Under the pieces are notes generated by a model that saw only the letters and a list, made by a program, of their open reading frames with translations, made no database searches and was not told the origin of the DNA. Of a stretch of DNA of 64,000 nucleotides, positions 33,553 to 41,991 are shown piece by piece. Both the position numbers and the translations under genes were made by a program. The DNA lies in contig CAKZRP010000020.1 in assembly GCA_937146765.1 (NCBI GenBank), positions 94,900 through 158,899 on the forward strand. Reading direction: 5' to 3'. The stretch is from an uncultured Paracoccaceae bacterium (lineage in GTDB: Bacteria; Pseudomonadota; Alphaproteobacteria; Rhodobacterales; Rhodobacteraceae). Each line of letters starts with the position of its first letter. Positions within the stretch are counted from its first letter, which is position 1.

Positions 33553-35025
33553 TCAGACCGCCATACAGAGGTATTTCATCTCTAGGTAATCCTCGATGCC
33601 ATGGTGGCTGCCTTCGCGGCCCAAACCAGACTGTTTCACCCCGCCAAAGGGCGCAACCTCGGTCGAGATGATGCCGGTGTTGATGCCGACGATGCCATAT
33701 TCCAGCGCTTCGGCGACCTTGTAGACCCGGCTCAGGTCCTTGGCGTAGAAATAGGAGGCGAGGCCAAAGATGGTGTCATTTGCCATCTCGATCACCTCAT
33801 CCTCGGTCTCGAACTTGAAGAGCGGTGCCAGCGGGCCAAAAGTCTCGTCCTGCGCAAAGGCCATCTGGGGCGTCGCGCCAGTCACGATGGTCGGCTGGAA
33901 GAAGGTGCCGCCCAGTTCAGAAGCTTCCCCGCCGAGGATCACATCGGCACCCTTGTCCTTGGCGTCGGCGATATGCTCTTCGACCTTTTTCACCGCAGCG
34001 GCCGAAATCAGCGGGCCGAATTGGGTGCCCTCGGCCAGACCATCGCCCACTTTCATTGCCGCCACGGCGGCTTTGAGCTTGGCGGCAAAGGCGTCGTAGA
34101 TGCCCGCTTGCACATAGATCCGGTTGGCGCAGACGCAGGTCTGACCGTTGTTGCGGAACTTGCACATGATGGCGCCTTCGACGGCGGCATCGAGATCGGC
34201 ATCGTCAAACACGATAAAGGGCGCGTTGCCGCCCAGCTCCATCGAGCATTTCATCACCTGATCCGCCGCCTGACGCAGCAGGATGCGCCCTACATTGGTG
34301 GAGCCGGTAAAGGTCAGCTTGCGCACGATGGGGTTCTCACAGAACTCCTTGCCAATTCCCGAAGCATCGGTGGAGGGGATCACGCTGAAGACGCCGGCGG
34401 GGATGCCCGCGCGCTCGGCCAGAACGGCCAATGCGGTGGCCGAGAGCGGCGTTTCCGAGGCAGGGCGCGCAACAAAGGCGCAGCCAGCAGCCAGCGCGGG
34501 GCCGGCCTTGCGGGTGATCATCGCATTGGGAAAGTTCCAGGGCGTGATCGAGGCGGCGACGCCGATCGGTTGCTTGATTACGGTGATCCGCTTGTCGCGC
34601 TGGTGGCCGGGGATGGTTTCGCCATAGATCCGCTTGGCCTCTTCCGCGAAGAACTCGATGAAGGACGCGCCATAGGCGATCTCGCCGCGCGCCTCGGCCA
34701 GGGGTTTGCCCATTTCAGCGGTCAGGATCACCGCGAGGTCTTCTTGGTTGGCCATCATCAGGTCAAACCACTTGCGCAGCACGCCCGCGCGCTCCTTGCC
34801 TGTCCATTTGGCCCAGTCCTTCTGCGCGGTGTTGGCGGCGGCAATGGCATCGCGCGCCTGCATCCGGCTGACGTCGGCCACATTGGCGATCACATCACCC
34901 CGCGCCGGGTTCAGCACCTCGAACGTGTCTTCGCCCGCCACAAAGGCGCCGCCGATATAGGCGCGCTCTTCCAGCAGGCTCGGGTCCTTCAGAAGGGATT
35001 TCAGATCGGTCGTCGCGTCTAGCAT
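33553..35025 (-). CDS. gabD: Succinate-semialdehyde dehydrogenase
   Basis: 490 residues. Aldehyde dehydrogenase fold with general-base E263 (MELGGNAPF), nucleophile C297 (NNGQTCVCAN, followed by C299 as in GabD-type SSADHs), NAD(P) loop FTGSTNVGR and ITPWNFP. Typical GabD length and N-terminus (LKDPSLLEERAYIGG). The usual Lys that binds the cofactor ribose in the KPA motif is replaced by Arg (VARPASETP, R187). It oxidises succinate semialdehyde to succinate, the last step of GABA breakdown; no gabT is adjacent. Confidence 0.92.
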   Translation of the reverse strand: MLDATTDLKSLLKDPSLLEERAYIGGAFVAGEDTFEVLNPARGDVIANVADVSRMQARDAIAAANTAQKDWAKWTGKERAGVLRKWFDLMMANQEDLAVILTAEMGKPLAEARGEIAYGASFIEFFAEEAKRIYGETIPGHQRDKRITVIKQPIGVAASITPWNFPNAMITRKAGPALAAGCAFVARPASETPLSATALAVLAERAGIPAGVFSVIPSTDASGIGKEFCENPIVRKLTFTGSTNVGRILLRQAADQVMKCSMELGGNAPFIVFDDADLDAAVEGAIMCKFRNNGQTCVCANRIYVQAGIYDAFAAKLKAAVAAMKVGDGLAEGTQFGPLISAAAVKKVEEHIADAKDKGADVILGGEASELGGTFFQPTIVTGATPQMAFAQDETFGPLAPLFKFETEDEVIEMANDTIFGLASYFYAKDLSRVYKVAEALEYGIVGINTGIISTEVAPFGGVKQSGLGREGSHHGIEDYLEMKYLCMAV

Positions 35026-35128
35026 GGTGTCCTCCGCAAATTCGAGTCTCGCAAATCAAAAGCAGTTGGGCCTAATGTTGTCCAGTAACAGCGATAAGTC
35101 CAGATGCTTAACATATTAAGGGAATGAA

Positions 35129-35914
35129 ATGGAACTCGACGACGCCTATGCCAACGGAGCCTATATCGAAGGCGCCGCAGACTATCCGCCGCGCTGGGTG
35201 GCCTCGGCCGAAGATTTCCGCAACAGCCTGCACGACCGCGCGCGGCTCGACATCCCCTATGGTGAGGGAACGCGGCACAAATTCGATTTGTTCCTGCCTG
35301 AAGGCGAGCCGGTGGGCCTGTTTGTCTTTGTCCATGGTGGCTATTGGCTGGCCTTCGACAAATCCACCTGGTCGCATCTGGCGCGCGGCGCTCTGGAGCG
35401 GGGCTGGGCGGTGGCGATGCCCTCCTATGACCTCTGCCCCGCGGTGCGTATTGCCGATATCACCCAGCAGGTGGCGCAAGCGGTTGTGGTTGCGGCGGGC
35501 GAGGTTTCAGGCCCCATCGTGCTCGCGGGCCATTCGGCGGGTGGTCATCTGGTGGCGCGGATGCTCGACAAATCGGTGCTGCCCGAGGCGGTGGGCAGCC
35601 GCATCCGCACCGTGGTGCCGATCTCGCCGCTCTCAGACCTGCGGCCCCTGCTGCGCACCTCGATGAACGAGAAGTTCAAGATGACACCCGAAGATGCCAA
35701 GGCCGAAAGCCCGGTCGAAATGAAGAACCGCTATCCGGCTGAGGTCACCGTTTGGGTTGGCGGCGCGGAACGCCCGGCCTTCCTCGATCAGGCGATCTGG
35801 CTTGTGGAGGCCTGGGACGCCGATCACGTGATCGCCTTTGAAAAGCATCATTTCAACGTGATCGAGCCGCTTGCGGACCACGAAAGCGACCTTGTTGCCG
35901 TGATTACAGGCTGA
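35129..35914 (+). CDS. Alpha/beta hydrolase (kynurenine-formamidase/esterase-like)
   Basis: 261 residues. Oxyanion-hole motif HGGYW at 69-73, nucleophile elbow GHSAGGH at 134-140 (S136), a late Asp (EAWDADHVIAF) and His (KHHFNVIE) complete the triad. HGGYW is typical of arylformamidase and related carboxylesterases. It is divergent from gabD with about 100 bases between. No tryptophan-degradation genes are nearby, so the formamidase role is not established. Confidence 0.82.
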   Translation: MELDDAYANGAYIEGAADYPPRWVASAEDFRNSLHDRARLDIPYGEGTRHKFDLFLPEGEPVGLFVFVHGGYWLAFDKSTWSHLARGALERGWAVAMPSYDLCPAVRIADITQQVAQAVVVAAGEVSGPIVLAGHSAGGHLVARMLDKSVLPEAVGSRIRTVVPISPLSDLRPLLRTSMNEKFKMTPEDAKAESPVEMKNRYPAEVTVWVGGAERPAFLDQAIWLVEAWDADHVIAFEKHHFNVIEPLADHESDLVAVITG

Positions 35915-35928
35915 GCTACAGAAAGCTT

Positions 35929-35961
35929 GCGGGCGGCAAAAAGAGCCCTCTTGCCGCCCGC
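35929..35961 (+). terminator. Strong hairpin after the hydrolase gene
   Basis: GCGGGCGGCAA and TTGCCGCCCGC form a perfect 11-bp stem around an 11-base loop, 14 bases after the stop. No long T run follows, so it may be a Rho-independent terminator of low efficiency or a 3-prime stabiliser. Confidence 0.6.
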
Positions 35962-36103
35962 TGAAATTGCGCTCATGCTCAGGGGCAGAGCGCGGCGATG
36001 GCGTCGCCTTCCGAACCCGGCGGCCCAAGGCCTGCCGCACTAGGGCGCTCCGTTCCAACATATCCTGTACGCCGGGATCTTTCTTTTCAAAGGAGGGTCC
36101 AGC

Positions 36104-37312
36104 ATGACTGCTCGTCCTGAACTCTATCGCTTTCACAACGGTGAGAAGGCGCCGCTGCAATTTGCCGTGGCCGAATACGAGGCCCGCATCGCGCGCCTGC
36201 GCAGCATCATGTCTGATCTTGGAGTGGAGGCGGCTGTCTTCACCTCCATGCACAATATCTCTTATTATTCGGGGTTTACCTATTGCTCCTTCGGGCGGCC
36301 CTACGGGCTGGTGGTGACCGCGACAGAGGCGGTGACGATCAGCGCCGGCATTGACGCGGGCCAGCCGTGGCGGCGCTGTTTTTGCGACAACATCACCTAT
36401 ACCGACTGGCAGCGCGACAACTTCTGGCGCGCGATCCTGTCAGTGACCGGCCCAGAGCGCGTGGTCGGGATCGAAAGCGATCACCTGACGATGCTGCAAC
36501 GGGGTAAGCTCGACCATTTCCTCGCGCCGTCGCGAGTCGTGGATCTTTACGAGGCGACGATGGTGCAGCGGATGCACAAATCCCCCGCCGAGCTGGAGAT
36601 GATCCGCGCGGGCGCTGCGGTGGCCGATGTGGGCGGATTTGCCATTCGCGAGGCGGTCAAGGTCGGCGCGCGTGAGATCGACATTGCCATGGCCGGGCGC
36701 GATGCGATGGAGCTGGAAATCGCCAAACGGTTCCCGGATGCGGAGTACCGCGACACTTGGGTCTGGTTCCAATCCGGCCTCAACACCGACGGCGCCCATA
36801 ACCCGGTCACTGCGCGTCCGTTGCAGCGCGGCGATATCCTGTCGCTCAATACCTTTCCGATGATCTCCGGCTATTACACCGCGCTGGAGCGCACCCTGTT
36901 TGTCGAGGAGGTCGATGCCGCAAGCCTCAAGATTTGGGAAGCCAATGTCGCCGCCCACGAGTATGGCATGTCGCTTCTCAAGCCGGGCGCCAGCTGCGCC
37001 GAGATCACCCAGAAGATCAACGCCTTCTTCGAGGAGCGCGACCTCTTGCAATATCGCACCTTTGGCTATGGCCACTCCTTTGGCGTGCTGTCGCACTATT
37101 ACGGGCGCGAGGCTGGGCTGGAGCTGCGCGAGGATATCGACACGGTGCTGGAGCCCGGCATGGTGATCTCGATGGAGCCGATGCTGACAATCGCCGCAGG
37201 CCAGCCGGGCGCCGGAGGCTACCGCGAGCATGACATTCTCATCCTCACCGACGAGGGCAACGAGAATATCACCAAGTACCCCTATGGCCCCGCCTTCAAC
37301 GTGGTCGGCTGA
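36104..37312 (+). CDS. Creatinase (creatine amidinohydrolase)
   Basis: 402 residues with AAAGGAGGG upstream. It aligns from memory with Pseudomonas putida creatinase along its length: HNISYYSGFTYCSFGRPY, NITYTDWQRDN, TWVWFQSGLNTDGAHNPVT, GDILSLNTFPMISGYYTALE, LLQYRTFGYGHSFGVLSHYY, GREAGLELREDIDTVLEPGM. The catalytic His falls at residue 232 as in the P. putida enzyme. Pita-bread fold without metal. It splits creatine into sarcosine and urea (EC 3.5.3.3). No sarcosine oxidase or creatininase is in the window, and hairpins isolate it on both sides. Confidence 0.93.
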   Translation: MTARPELYRFHNGEKAPLQFAVAEYEARIARLRSIMSDLGVEAAVFTSMHNISYYSGFTYCSFGRPYGLVVTATEAVTISAGIDAGQPWRRCFCDNITYTDWQRDNFWRAILSVTGPERVVGIESDHLTMLQRGKLDHFLAPSRVVDLYEATMVQRMHKSPAELEMIRAGAAVADVGGFAIREAVKVGAREIDIAMAGRDAMELEIAKRFPDAEYRDTWVWFQSGLNTDGAHNPVTARPLQRGDILSLNTFPMISGYYTALERTLFVEEVDAASLKIWEANVAAHEYGMSLLKPGASCAEITQKINAFFEERDLLQYRTFGYGHSFGVLSHYYGREAGLELREDIDTVLEPGMVISMEPMLTIAAGQPGAGGYREHDILILTDEGNENITKYPYGPAFNVVG

Positions 37313-37330
37313 CCTTCGATAACCCCCTTG

Positions 37331-37368
37331 ACCGGCCCGCCGCTGCCTTGCATCCAGCGCGGGCCGGT
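37331..37368 (+). terminator. Strong hairpin after the creatinase gene
   Basis: ACCGGCCCG and CGGGCCGGT pair (9 bp), and inside them CGCTG pairs with CAGCG after a one-base bulge. It starts 19 bases after the creatinase stop. T tract absent. Confidence 0.6.
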
Positions 37369-37488
37369 GCAGTCTGGTGACAAAGCCTGCTGCACCTGCG
37401 AATAATCGCCCTATGTCATTGTTTTTGACGGCTCGACCGACGACATTGCAAGGGTACGACAGGGTGCGACAAAGGGGATAGGGGCACA

Positions 37489-38124
37489 ATGGCCTATGTG
37501 AAGTGGTTTTTCATTCTGGCGTTCTGGGGTCTTGTCGGTGGTTTTCTGCACTACACCCTGCCGCAGTATGACGTGGTGCGGATCGTAAACACCTACGAGG
37601 AACGCCAGCAGCTTGGCGATTGGACGCGGATGTTCTGGTCGACCCCGGATCAGCAAAGCAACACGCTGCAGGACCGCGACGTGCAGTTCATCCAGGCGGT
37701 ACGCCCGAACGGCAAGGCCATCGTCTATCGCAACGAGGATACTGGCTGGAACTGGCCCCCCTATTTCAAGTTCGACACCGCGAACCTCTATACCGAGGCC
37801 AATGACGCGATTTCCGCCAAGGACAATCCGGAATGGGTGCGCATCATGCACTATGGCTGGCGCAGCGAATTGCTGTCCTCCTTCCCGAATGCAGTCAAGA
37901 TCGCCCCTGCGGTCGGGCCCGATGACAAGCCGATCAACTGGATCTCGATCTCGATCCTTGTGATCCTCGCAGCGATTTTCTGGGCCATCTTCGTGCGTCT
38001 GCGCCGGTTCAAGCGCAACCGGATCGACCCGATGTTCGATACTGTCGAAGATGGGTTTTACGCCGCAGGCGATGCCATCGAGGATCGAACCCGCGGCGTG
38101 CGGCGTTGGTTCCGGCGCAAGTAA
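37489..38124 (+). CDS. DUF1523-family membrane protein
   Basis: 211 residues. One membrane helix at the N-terminus (WFFILAFWGLVGGFLHYTLP), a middle soluble domain containing RIVNTYEERQQLGDW, RDVQFIQAVRPNGKAIVYRNEDTGW and NWPPYFKFDTANL, a second helix (SISILVILAAIFWAIFVRL) and a basic tail. This is the DUF1523 pattern found widely in Rhodobacteraceae. Function is unknown; the soluble part likely faces the periplasm. Confidence 0.88.
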   Translation: MAYVKWFFILAFWGLVGGFLHYTLPQYDVVRIVNTYEERQQLGDWTRMFWSTPDQQSNTLQDRDVQFIQAVRPNGKAIVYRNEDTGWNWPPYFKFDTANLYTEANDAISAKDNPEWVRIMHYGWRSELLSSFPNAVKIAPAVGPDDKPINWISISILVILAAIFWAIFVRLRRFKRNRIDPMFDTVEDGFYAAGDAIEDRTRGVRRWFRRK

Positions 38125-38146
38125 AAATCGTAAGAAAAACGAAAAC

Positions 38147-38173
38147 AAGGGCTCCGTGTCGGGGCCCTTTTTC
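38147..38173 (+). terminator. DUF1523 gene terminator
   Basis: AAGGGCTCC-GTGTC-GGGGCCCTT (9 bp with one T-G pair) followed by TTTTCTT, 22 bases after the stop. Confidence 0.9.
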
Positions 38174-38306
38174 TTGGTTTTTTTGAGAGAGCTATTGGAG
38201 TTCTGTTGGTGTTTTAACGTGGTTTGACGGGCAGGTGTAAACCAATGGTAACCGGTCTCCGGATTAGGTTCGGACGCAGTATTGTGACCCAAACCCGGAG
38301 AGTTTC

Positions 38307-39041
38307 ATGAAAACGCTGCTCGCATCCCTCAGCCTTGTTACCCTGTCCTTTGCCCCGCTTATGGCCTCTGCCGAACCGCTCACCGTCGGGGTGGAGACCA
38401 TCGAGTACCTGCCGCACTACAATTGGGATGGCCAAAGTTACACCGGGTTCGGGGCCGATCTTCTGACCCGCTTCGCTGCGGACGAAGGCTATGAGATCAC
38501 CTGGAAACCCCTGCCGGTGAAGCGGCTGATGCAGGCGGTGGCCAATGGTGATGTGGATCTGAAATATCCCGACAATGCCTTTTGGTCGGCCGATGTCAAA
38601 GAGGGCAAGCCCATGGTCTACTCGCAGCCGGTGATCGCGGCCATCGACGGGGTGATGGTGAAGCCTGCGAACCTCGGCAAACCGGTGGAGGAGATCTCCC
38701 GGCTGGGAATCGTGCTGGGCTTCACCGCCTTCTCCTGGATGGATCGGATCGAGTCTGGTGCAGTGACCCTGACCGAGAACACCTCCTTCAACGGTATGGC
38801 GAAACAGGCGCTCAACGACCGCATCGACGGCGCCTATGCCAATACGGATGTGGCGCGGCGCGTGCTCGTTGACCTGGGCGAGGCGCCGGATGCGCTGGTC
38901 TTTGACGAGAGCCTGCCCCATTCGGCGGCGGATTATCACCTGTCCTCCAGCACCCGTGCCGATGTGGTCGAGCGTTTTGACGCCTGGATCGCCGCACATC
39001 CCGAGGTGGTGGCGGAGATCAAGGCCAAACACGGTCTCTGA
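38307..39041 (+). CDS. Periplasmic amino-acid-type substrate-binding protein, orphan
   Basis: 244 residues. Signal peptide ends at MASA; the mature part begins EPLTVGVETIEYLPHYNWDG and has YTGFGADLLTRFAADEGYEITW and ANGDVDLKYPDN, the family 3 solute-binding fold (SBP_bac_3). No permease or ATPase genes adjoin. It may be a sensor-linked or orphan binding protein. Ligand unknown. Confidence 0.8.
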   Translation: MKTLLASLSLVTLSFAPLMASAEPLTVGVETIEYLPHYNWDGQSYTGFGADLLTRFAADEGYEITWKPLPVKRLMQAVANGDVDLKYPDNAFWSADVKEGKPMVYSQPVIAAIDGVMVKPANLGKPVEEISRLGIVLGFTAFSWMDRIESGAVTLTENTSFNGMAKQALNDRIDGAYANTDVARRVLVDLGEAPDALVFDESLPHSAADYHLSSSTRADVVERFDAWIAAHPEVVAEIKAKHGL

Positions 39042-39075
39042 CGGGCATCGGGAGCGCGCCTGGAGGTGAACAGCC

Positions 39076-40653
39076 TTAATCGTCGAAGAGATGTGAGGTG
39101 CGCGCAATCTCCAGAGCGCGCGCCTCCGGCAGGTCCAGGAACCCGGCAATGGCCCGGGCATTGTCTTCCGCCCCGACATCCTGGTTCAGGACCCATTGGC
39201 GATTGAATCCGGCATCGCGGATCTTGTCCACCTCGTTCAGGATATCGTTGCGGATCGCGGGCAGCAGCCGTTCCAGAGTTGCCTGCGGGGTGTGGTTGCC
39301 GGCCAGGCCGACGCGATGGGCATGGCCGGTGAGGTAGTCGTCGGAAAAAGTGCAATCGATCCGCAGGAGCCGCGTATGCGCGCGGTCCGAGAAGAAATCG
39401 TTCATCAGATCTAGCCCCGCGGGATCCATGCAGAGGATCAACCGGTCCTGCCCGTAGTAGTCAAACAGCATCCGCACCAGGGCGCGCCGGTGTCGGGTGC
39501 GCTTTTCAAGGCTGCGCTCCAGCCCACCCAGATCGGGCAGCGGGGTCGATTCTTCGTTGAACAGGTACTCGATGGCGGGGATGTCGCTGTGCTTGCGGAT
39601 CTCAGCGAGAAGCCGCTTGGCCACATGCCATTTCTTGCAGGTGACGATCAGCAGGCTGCGCGATCGCCCGAGACTGCTTTCGGTCTCCCAGAAGCGTGGC
39701 GCAAACCTTTGCCCGGTGCGACCGCGTTCGCAGAGAAACCCATAGAGGTTGCGCCCCTCGTTGGAAATGCTGAAACTCACGTCATGCGCGGCATAGAGCT
39801 GGCCGAGGCGCGCCTTCAGTTCGGTCGCCTCCGGGCTGATCTTGCGCGCGAAAAGGAAGTCCTGACTGAGCAGCAAGTCATAATGATCATTATAGAAATT
39901 GACCGGCATCCCATAGGGCGTGAACATCAGGAAGGTCAGGGTACGGGCCTCGATCTCGGCTTCGGGGATCAGGTGTCGCACCAGGGTCTGAAAGAAGGTC
40001 TCGTCGGGAATCCAGGTCGAGGCGAAGAACCGCATGATGTCGCGTCGTTCGCGGGTCAATGTCAGGATCGCCTCGACGGTGCGGCGCCGGAGGCACCACC
40101 ACTGGCTGCCGATCTGGACCTGCAGATCGGCGGGAATGGCACGTTTTAGCCCGAGGCGTTTCTGTGCCTCGTAGGCAAGGTAGAACCGTCGTTTCTGGGT
40201 GCGTTCGTTGAAGAAATGCCGATAGATCAGCCGGTCTTCCTTCATCCCGGTCTTGATCCAGTTGCTCTCGAAAAAATCGAAGCTCTCGATGAAGTCCTTG
40301 TCCTGGCGGTCGAGGAACCCATGGGCGTATTCGGCTGTCTTGATCGCCATGCAGTCGCCCGACAGCATGTAGAAATGGCTGGCGCGGGGGAAGGCCTCGG
40401 CAGCGGCCTCGACCGCCAGAAGGGTGGCCTTGACCAGCGACCAGGCACCCCAGCCGCATTTGATCCGGCGGCGCGCAAAGGTCACATTTGGGTTCTCGGC
40501 CAGGGCGCTGCGGATCCTGCTGAAATCCGCGGCTCGGGCACGGGCGTCGAAATGGATGGCGATGTAATCCCCGGCGGCGGTCAGCTGCTCTGCCTGCTGC
40601 ACGATGGCCTCAGGATCCTTGTGGCACAGGAGAATATAGGCGATCTTTGCCAT
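39076..40653 (-). CDS. Core-2/I-branching-like beta-1,6-N-acetylglucosaminyltransferase family protein (GT14-like)
   Basis: 525 residues from ATG 40653. The N-terminal MAKIAYILLCHKDPEAIVQQAEQL and YIAIHFDARA, ASHFYMLSGDCMAIKTAEYA, then WWCLRRRTVEAIL and IPDETFFQTLV match the Branch (PF02485) glycosyltransferase domain (about 1-300). The C-terminal 220 residues (LLIVTCKKWHVAKRLLAEI, YGQDRLILCMDPAG, TGHAHRVGLAGNHTPQATLERLLP) resemble the DUF5928-type partner domain of roseobacter members. No signal peptide; cytosolic. It probably builds a surface glycan, with the divergent sulfotransferase modifying it (inference). Confidence 0.8.
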   Translation of the reverse strand: MAKIAYILLCHKDPEAIVQQAEQLTAAGDYIAIHFDARARAADFSRIRSALAENPNVTFARRRIKCGWGAWSLVKATLLAVEAAAEAFPRASHFYMLSGDCMAIKTAEYAHGFLDRQDKDFIESFDFFESNWIKTGMKEDRLIYRHFFNERTQKRRFYLAYEAQKRLGLKRAIPADLQVQIGSQWWCLRRRTVEAILTLTRERRDIMRFFASTWIPDETFFQTLVRHLIPEAEIEARTLTFLMFTPYGMPVNFYNDHYDLLLSQDFLFARKISPEATELKARLGQLYAAHDVSFSISNEGRNLYGFLCERGRTGQRFAPRFWETESSLGRSRSLLIVTCKKWHVAKRLLAEIRKHSDIPAIEYLFNEESTPLPDLGGLERSLEKRTRHRRALVRMLFDYYGQDRLILCMDPAGLDLMNDFFSDRAHTRLLRIDCTFSDDYLTGHAHRVGLAGNHTPQATLERLLPAIRNDILNEVDKIRDAGFNRQWVLNQDVGAEDNARAIAGFLDLPEARALEIARTSHLFDD

Positions 40654-40801
40654 GTGTGGAGTGCAATTGCCTGTTTTAACGCGGTGTTTCCCTGCTAGTG
40701 TCATCCTTGATAAAGGGGATCCGGGGCCGAATAAACCAGTTTGTGCCGCGGGGTCGCCGGACAAGGGCGCAGCCCAAGGGCATGAGCGAAGGACACAAGA
40801 G

Positions 40802-41617
40802 ATGGGATTTCCCGGCACCTGGATGACGGAGAGCGAAAGCGTGGTCTACCGCGTGGTGCCGAAATGCGCTTGTTCGACCATTGGCCAGATCATGTTCTAT
40901 TCCGACCATGGGCGGTTCTTTGACGGGGACATTCACGATTCCACCTCCGGCCTGCACAAATGGGCGCAGGAGGAGAGCCAGCCGCTGATCGAGGCCAATG
41001 CGCGGGCACACAAGTCCTATGTCTTCACCTGTGTGCGCAACCCTTACACCCGCATCCTCAGCTCCTTCTTTGACAAGATCTGTGGCATCCAGCGCAACGG
41101 CAAACGCTACCGCGGCAATCTGGTGCCGAAGCTGATGTATGAGTATGGCATCGAAGTGGGCGGCGAGGATGGCAAGCAGGAGTTCGACCAGATCAGGAGC
41201 TTCCGGCGTTTCCTGCTTTTTGCCCGAGACAGCATCCGTTGGCGGCGGCCGATGGAGCCGGACATTCATTGGTCCGCCATGTCGGGGCATGTATCCACCT
41301 TCATCGTCAACGGTGGCCGCTACGACAAGGTGGTCTGGACCGAAAAGTTCAACGAGGGGATGCAGGCGGTGCTCGACGCGATTGAGACGCCGCATCCGGT
41401 AGATCTGGCGACAATCCCCCGGTTCAACGAGAGCGAAGGCCATGGGCCGAAGCGGGCGCATCCCGTCGAGGACTACTTTGACGATCTGTCGATGCATCTG
41501 GTCTATGAGATCTACAAGCGCGACTTTGAGGTCTTCAAATACGATTTTGAGAAACCTGCCAATAAGATGCCGATCGGTGAGATCGACCTCGACGAGGTGC
41601 ACGCCAAGCTGGGCTGA
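40802..41617 (+). CDS. Sulfotransferase (carbohydrate sulfotransferase-like, Sulfotransfer_2)
   Basis: 271 residues from ATG 40802 (AAGGA nine bases upstream). The 5-prime-phosphosulfate loop YRVVPKCACSTIGQIMFY and the 3-prime-phosphate motif CVRNPYTRILSSFFDK are those of PAPS-dependent Golgi-type sulfotransferases. Soluble, cytosolic. It starts 148 bases from the divergent glycosyltransferase gene; together they suggest synthesis of a sulfated extracellular polysaccharide or lipid-linked glycan. Confidence 0.85.
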   Translation: MGFPGTWMTESESVVYRVVPKCACSTIGQIMFYSDHGRFFDGDIHDSTSGLHKWAQEESQPLIEANARAHKSYVFTCVRNPYTRILSSFFDKICGIQRNGKRYRGNLVPKLMYEYGIEVGGEDGKQEFDQIRSFRRFLLFARDSIRWRRPMEPDIHWSAMSGHVSTFIVNGGRYDKVVWTEKFNEGMQAVLDAIETPHPVDLATIPRFNESEGHGPKRAHPVEDYFDDLSMHLVYEIYKRDFEVFKYDFEKPANKMPIGEIDLDEVHAKLG

Positions 41618-41936
41618 ATGACCTCAGCCTCGGGGACAAGGGCGGGGGGCGCCCGTCGGTCCCGCGATCATGAGACATGATCTGGTCCCGCCGGGCCCGG
41701 CGCCGGGCTTTCGCCCGGCGTGCGCGTGCCGCAAGCGGTGTGGCGGGGGCGCGCAGGGGGTGGCTGGGCGAACTGGTTTGGATCTGCTGAGAAGCGGTTC
41801 AGGGGCAGGTCTGCCCTGAACGCGCCTGATCCAGTGTCTTGAGGGCGGGCGCGTCAAGGGTGAACCGCGCGGACGCGCGGCGGCTGTGCCGCCCTTGACC
41901 CGGACTGCGGCGGGTGCGGCCCTTGCGAACGTAAAA
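41618..41936. other. Non-coding stretch with stacked palindromes
   Basis: About 320 bases between the sulfotransferase and the ilvD terminator with no credible gene. It contains at least five perfect short palindromes: GATCATG/CATGATC (41666-41682), CGCCGGGC/GCCCGGCG (41701-41720), GTTCAGGG/CCCTGAAC (41797-41821), GTCAAGGG/CCCTTGAC (41853-41899) and, inside the last, CCGCGC/GCGCGG (41865-41880). GGTCCCGC occurs as a direct repeat around the first one. See findings. Confidence 0.6.
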
Positions 41937-41970
41937 AAAGGCCCCGGCACGGTTTGTGCGCGGGGCCTTT
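41937..41970 (-). terminator. ilvD terminator
   Basis: AAAGGCCCCG and CGGGGCCTTT (10 bp) with an inner GCAC/GTGC stem; on the minus strand it is followed by a run of seven T. It lies 21 bases after the ilvD stop. Confidence 0.93.
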
Positions 41971-41991
41971 GTGGTGTGAGGGGATGGCGGT

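Noticed and set aside
41624..41950. 108-codon minus-strand frame in the palindrome stretch
   Set aside because: Pro/Arg-rich translation of GC-rich palindromes; overlaps the ilvD terminator and has no motif.
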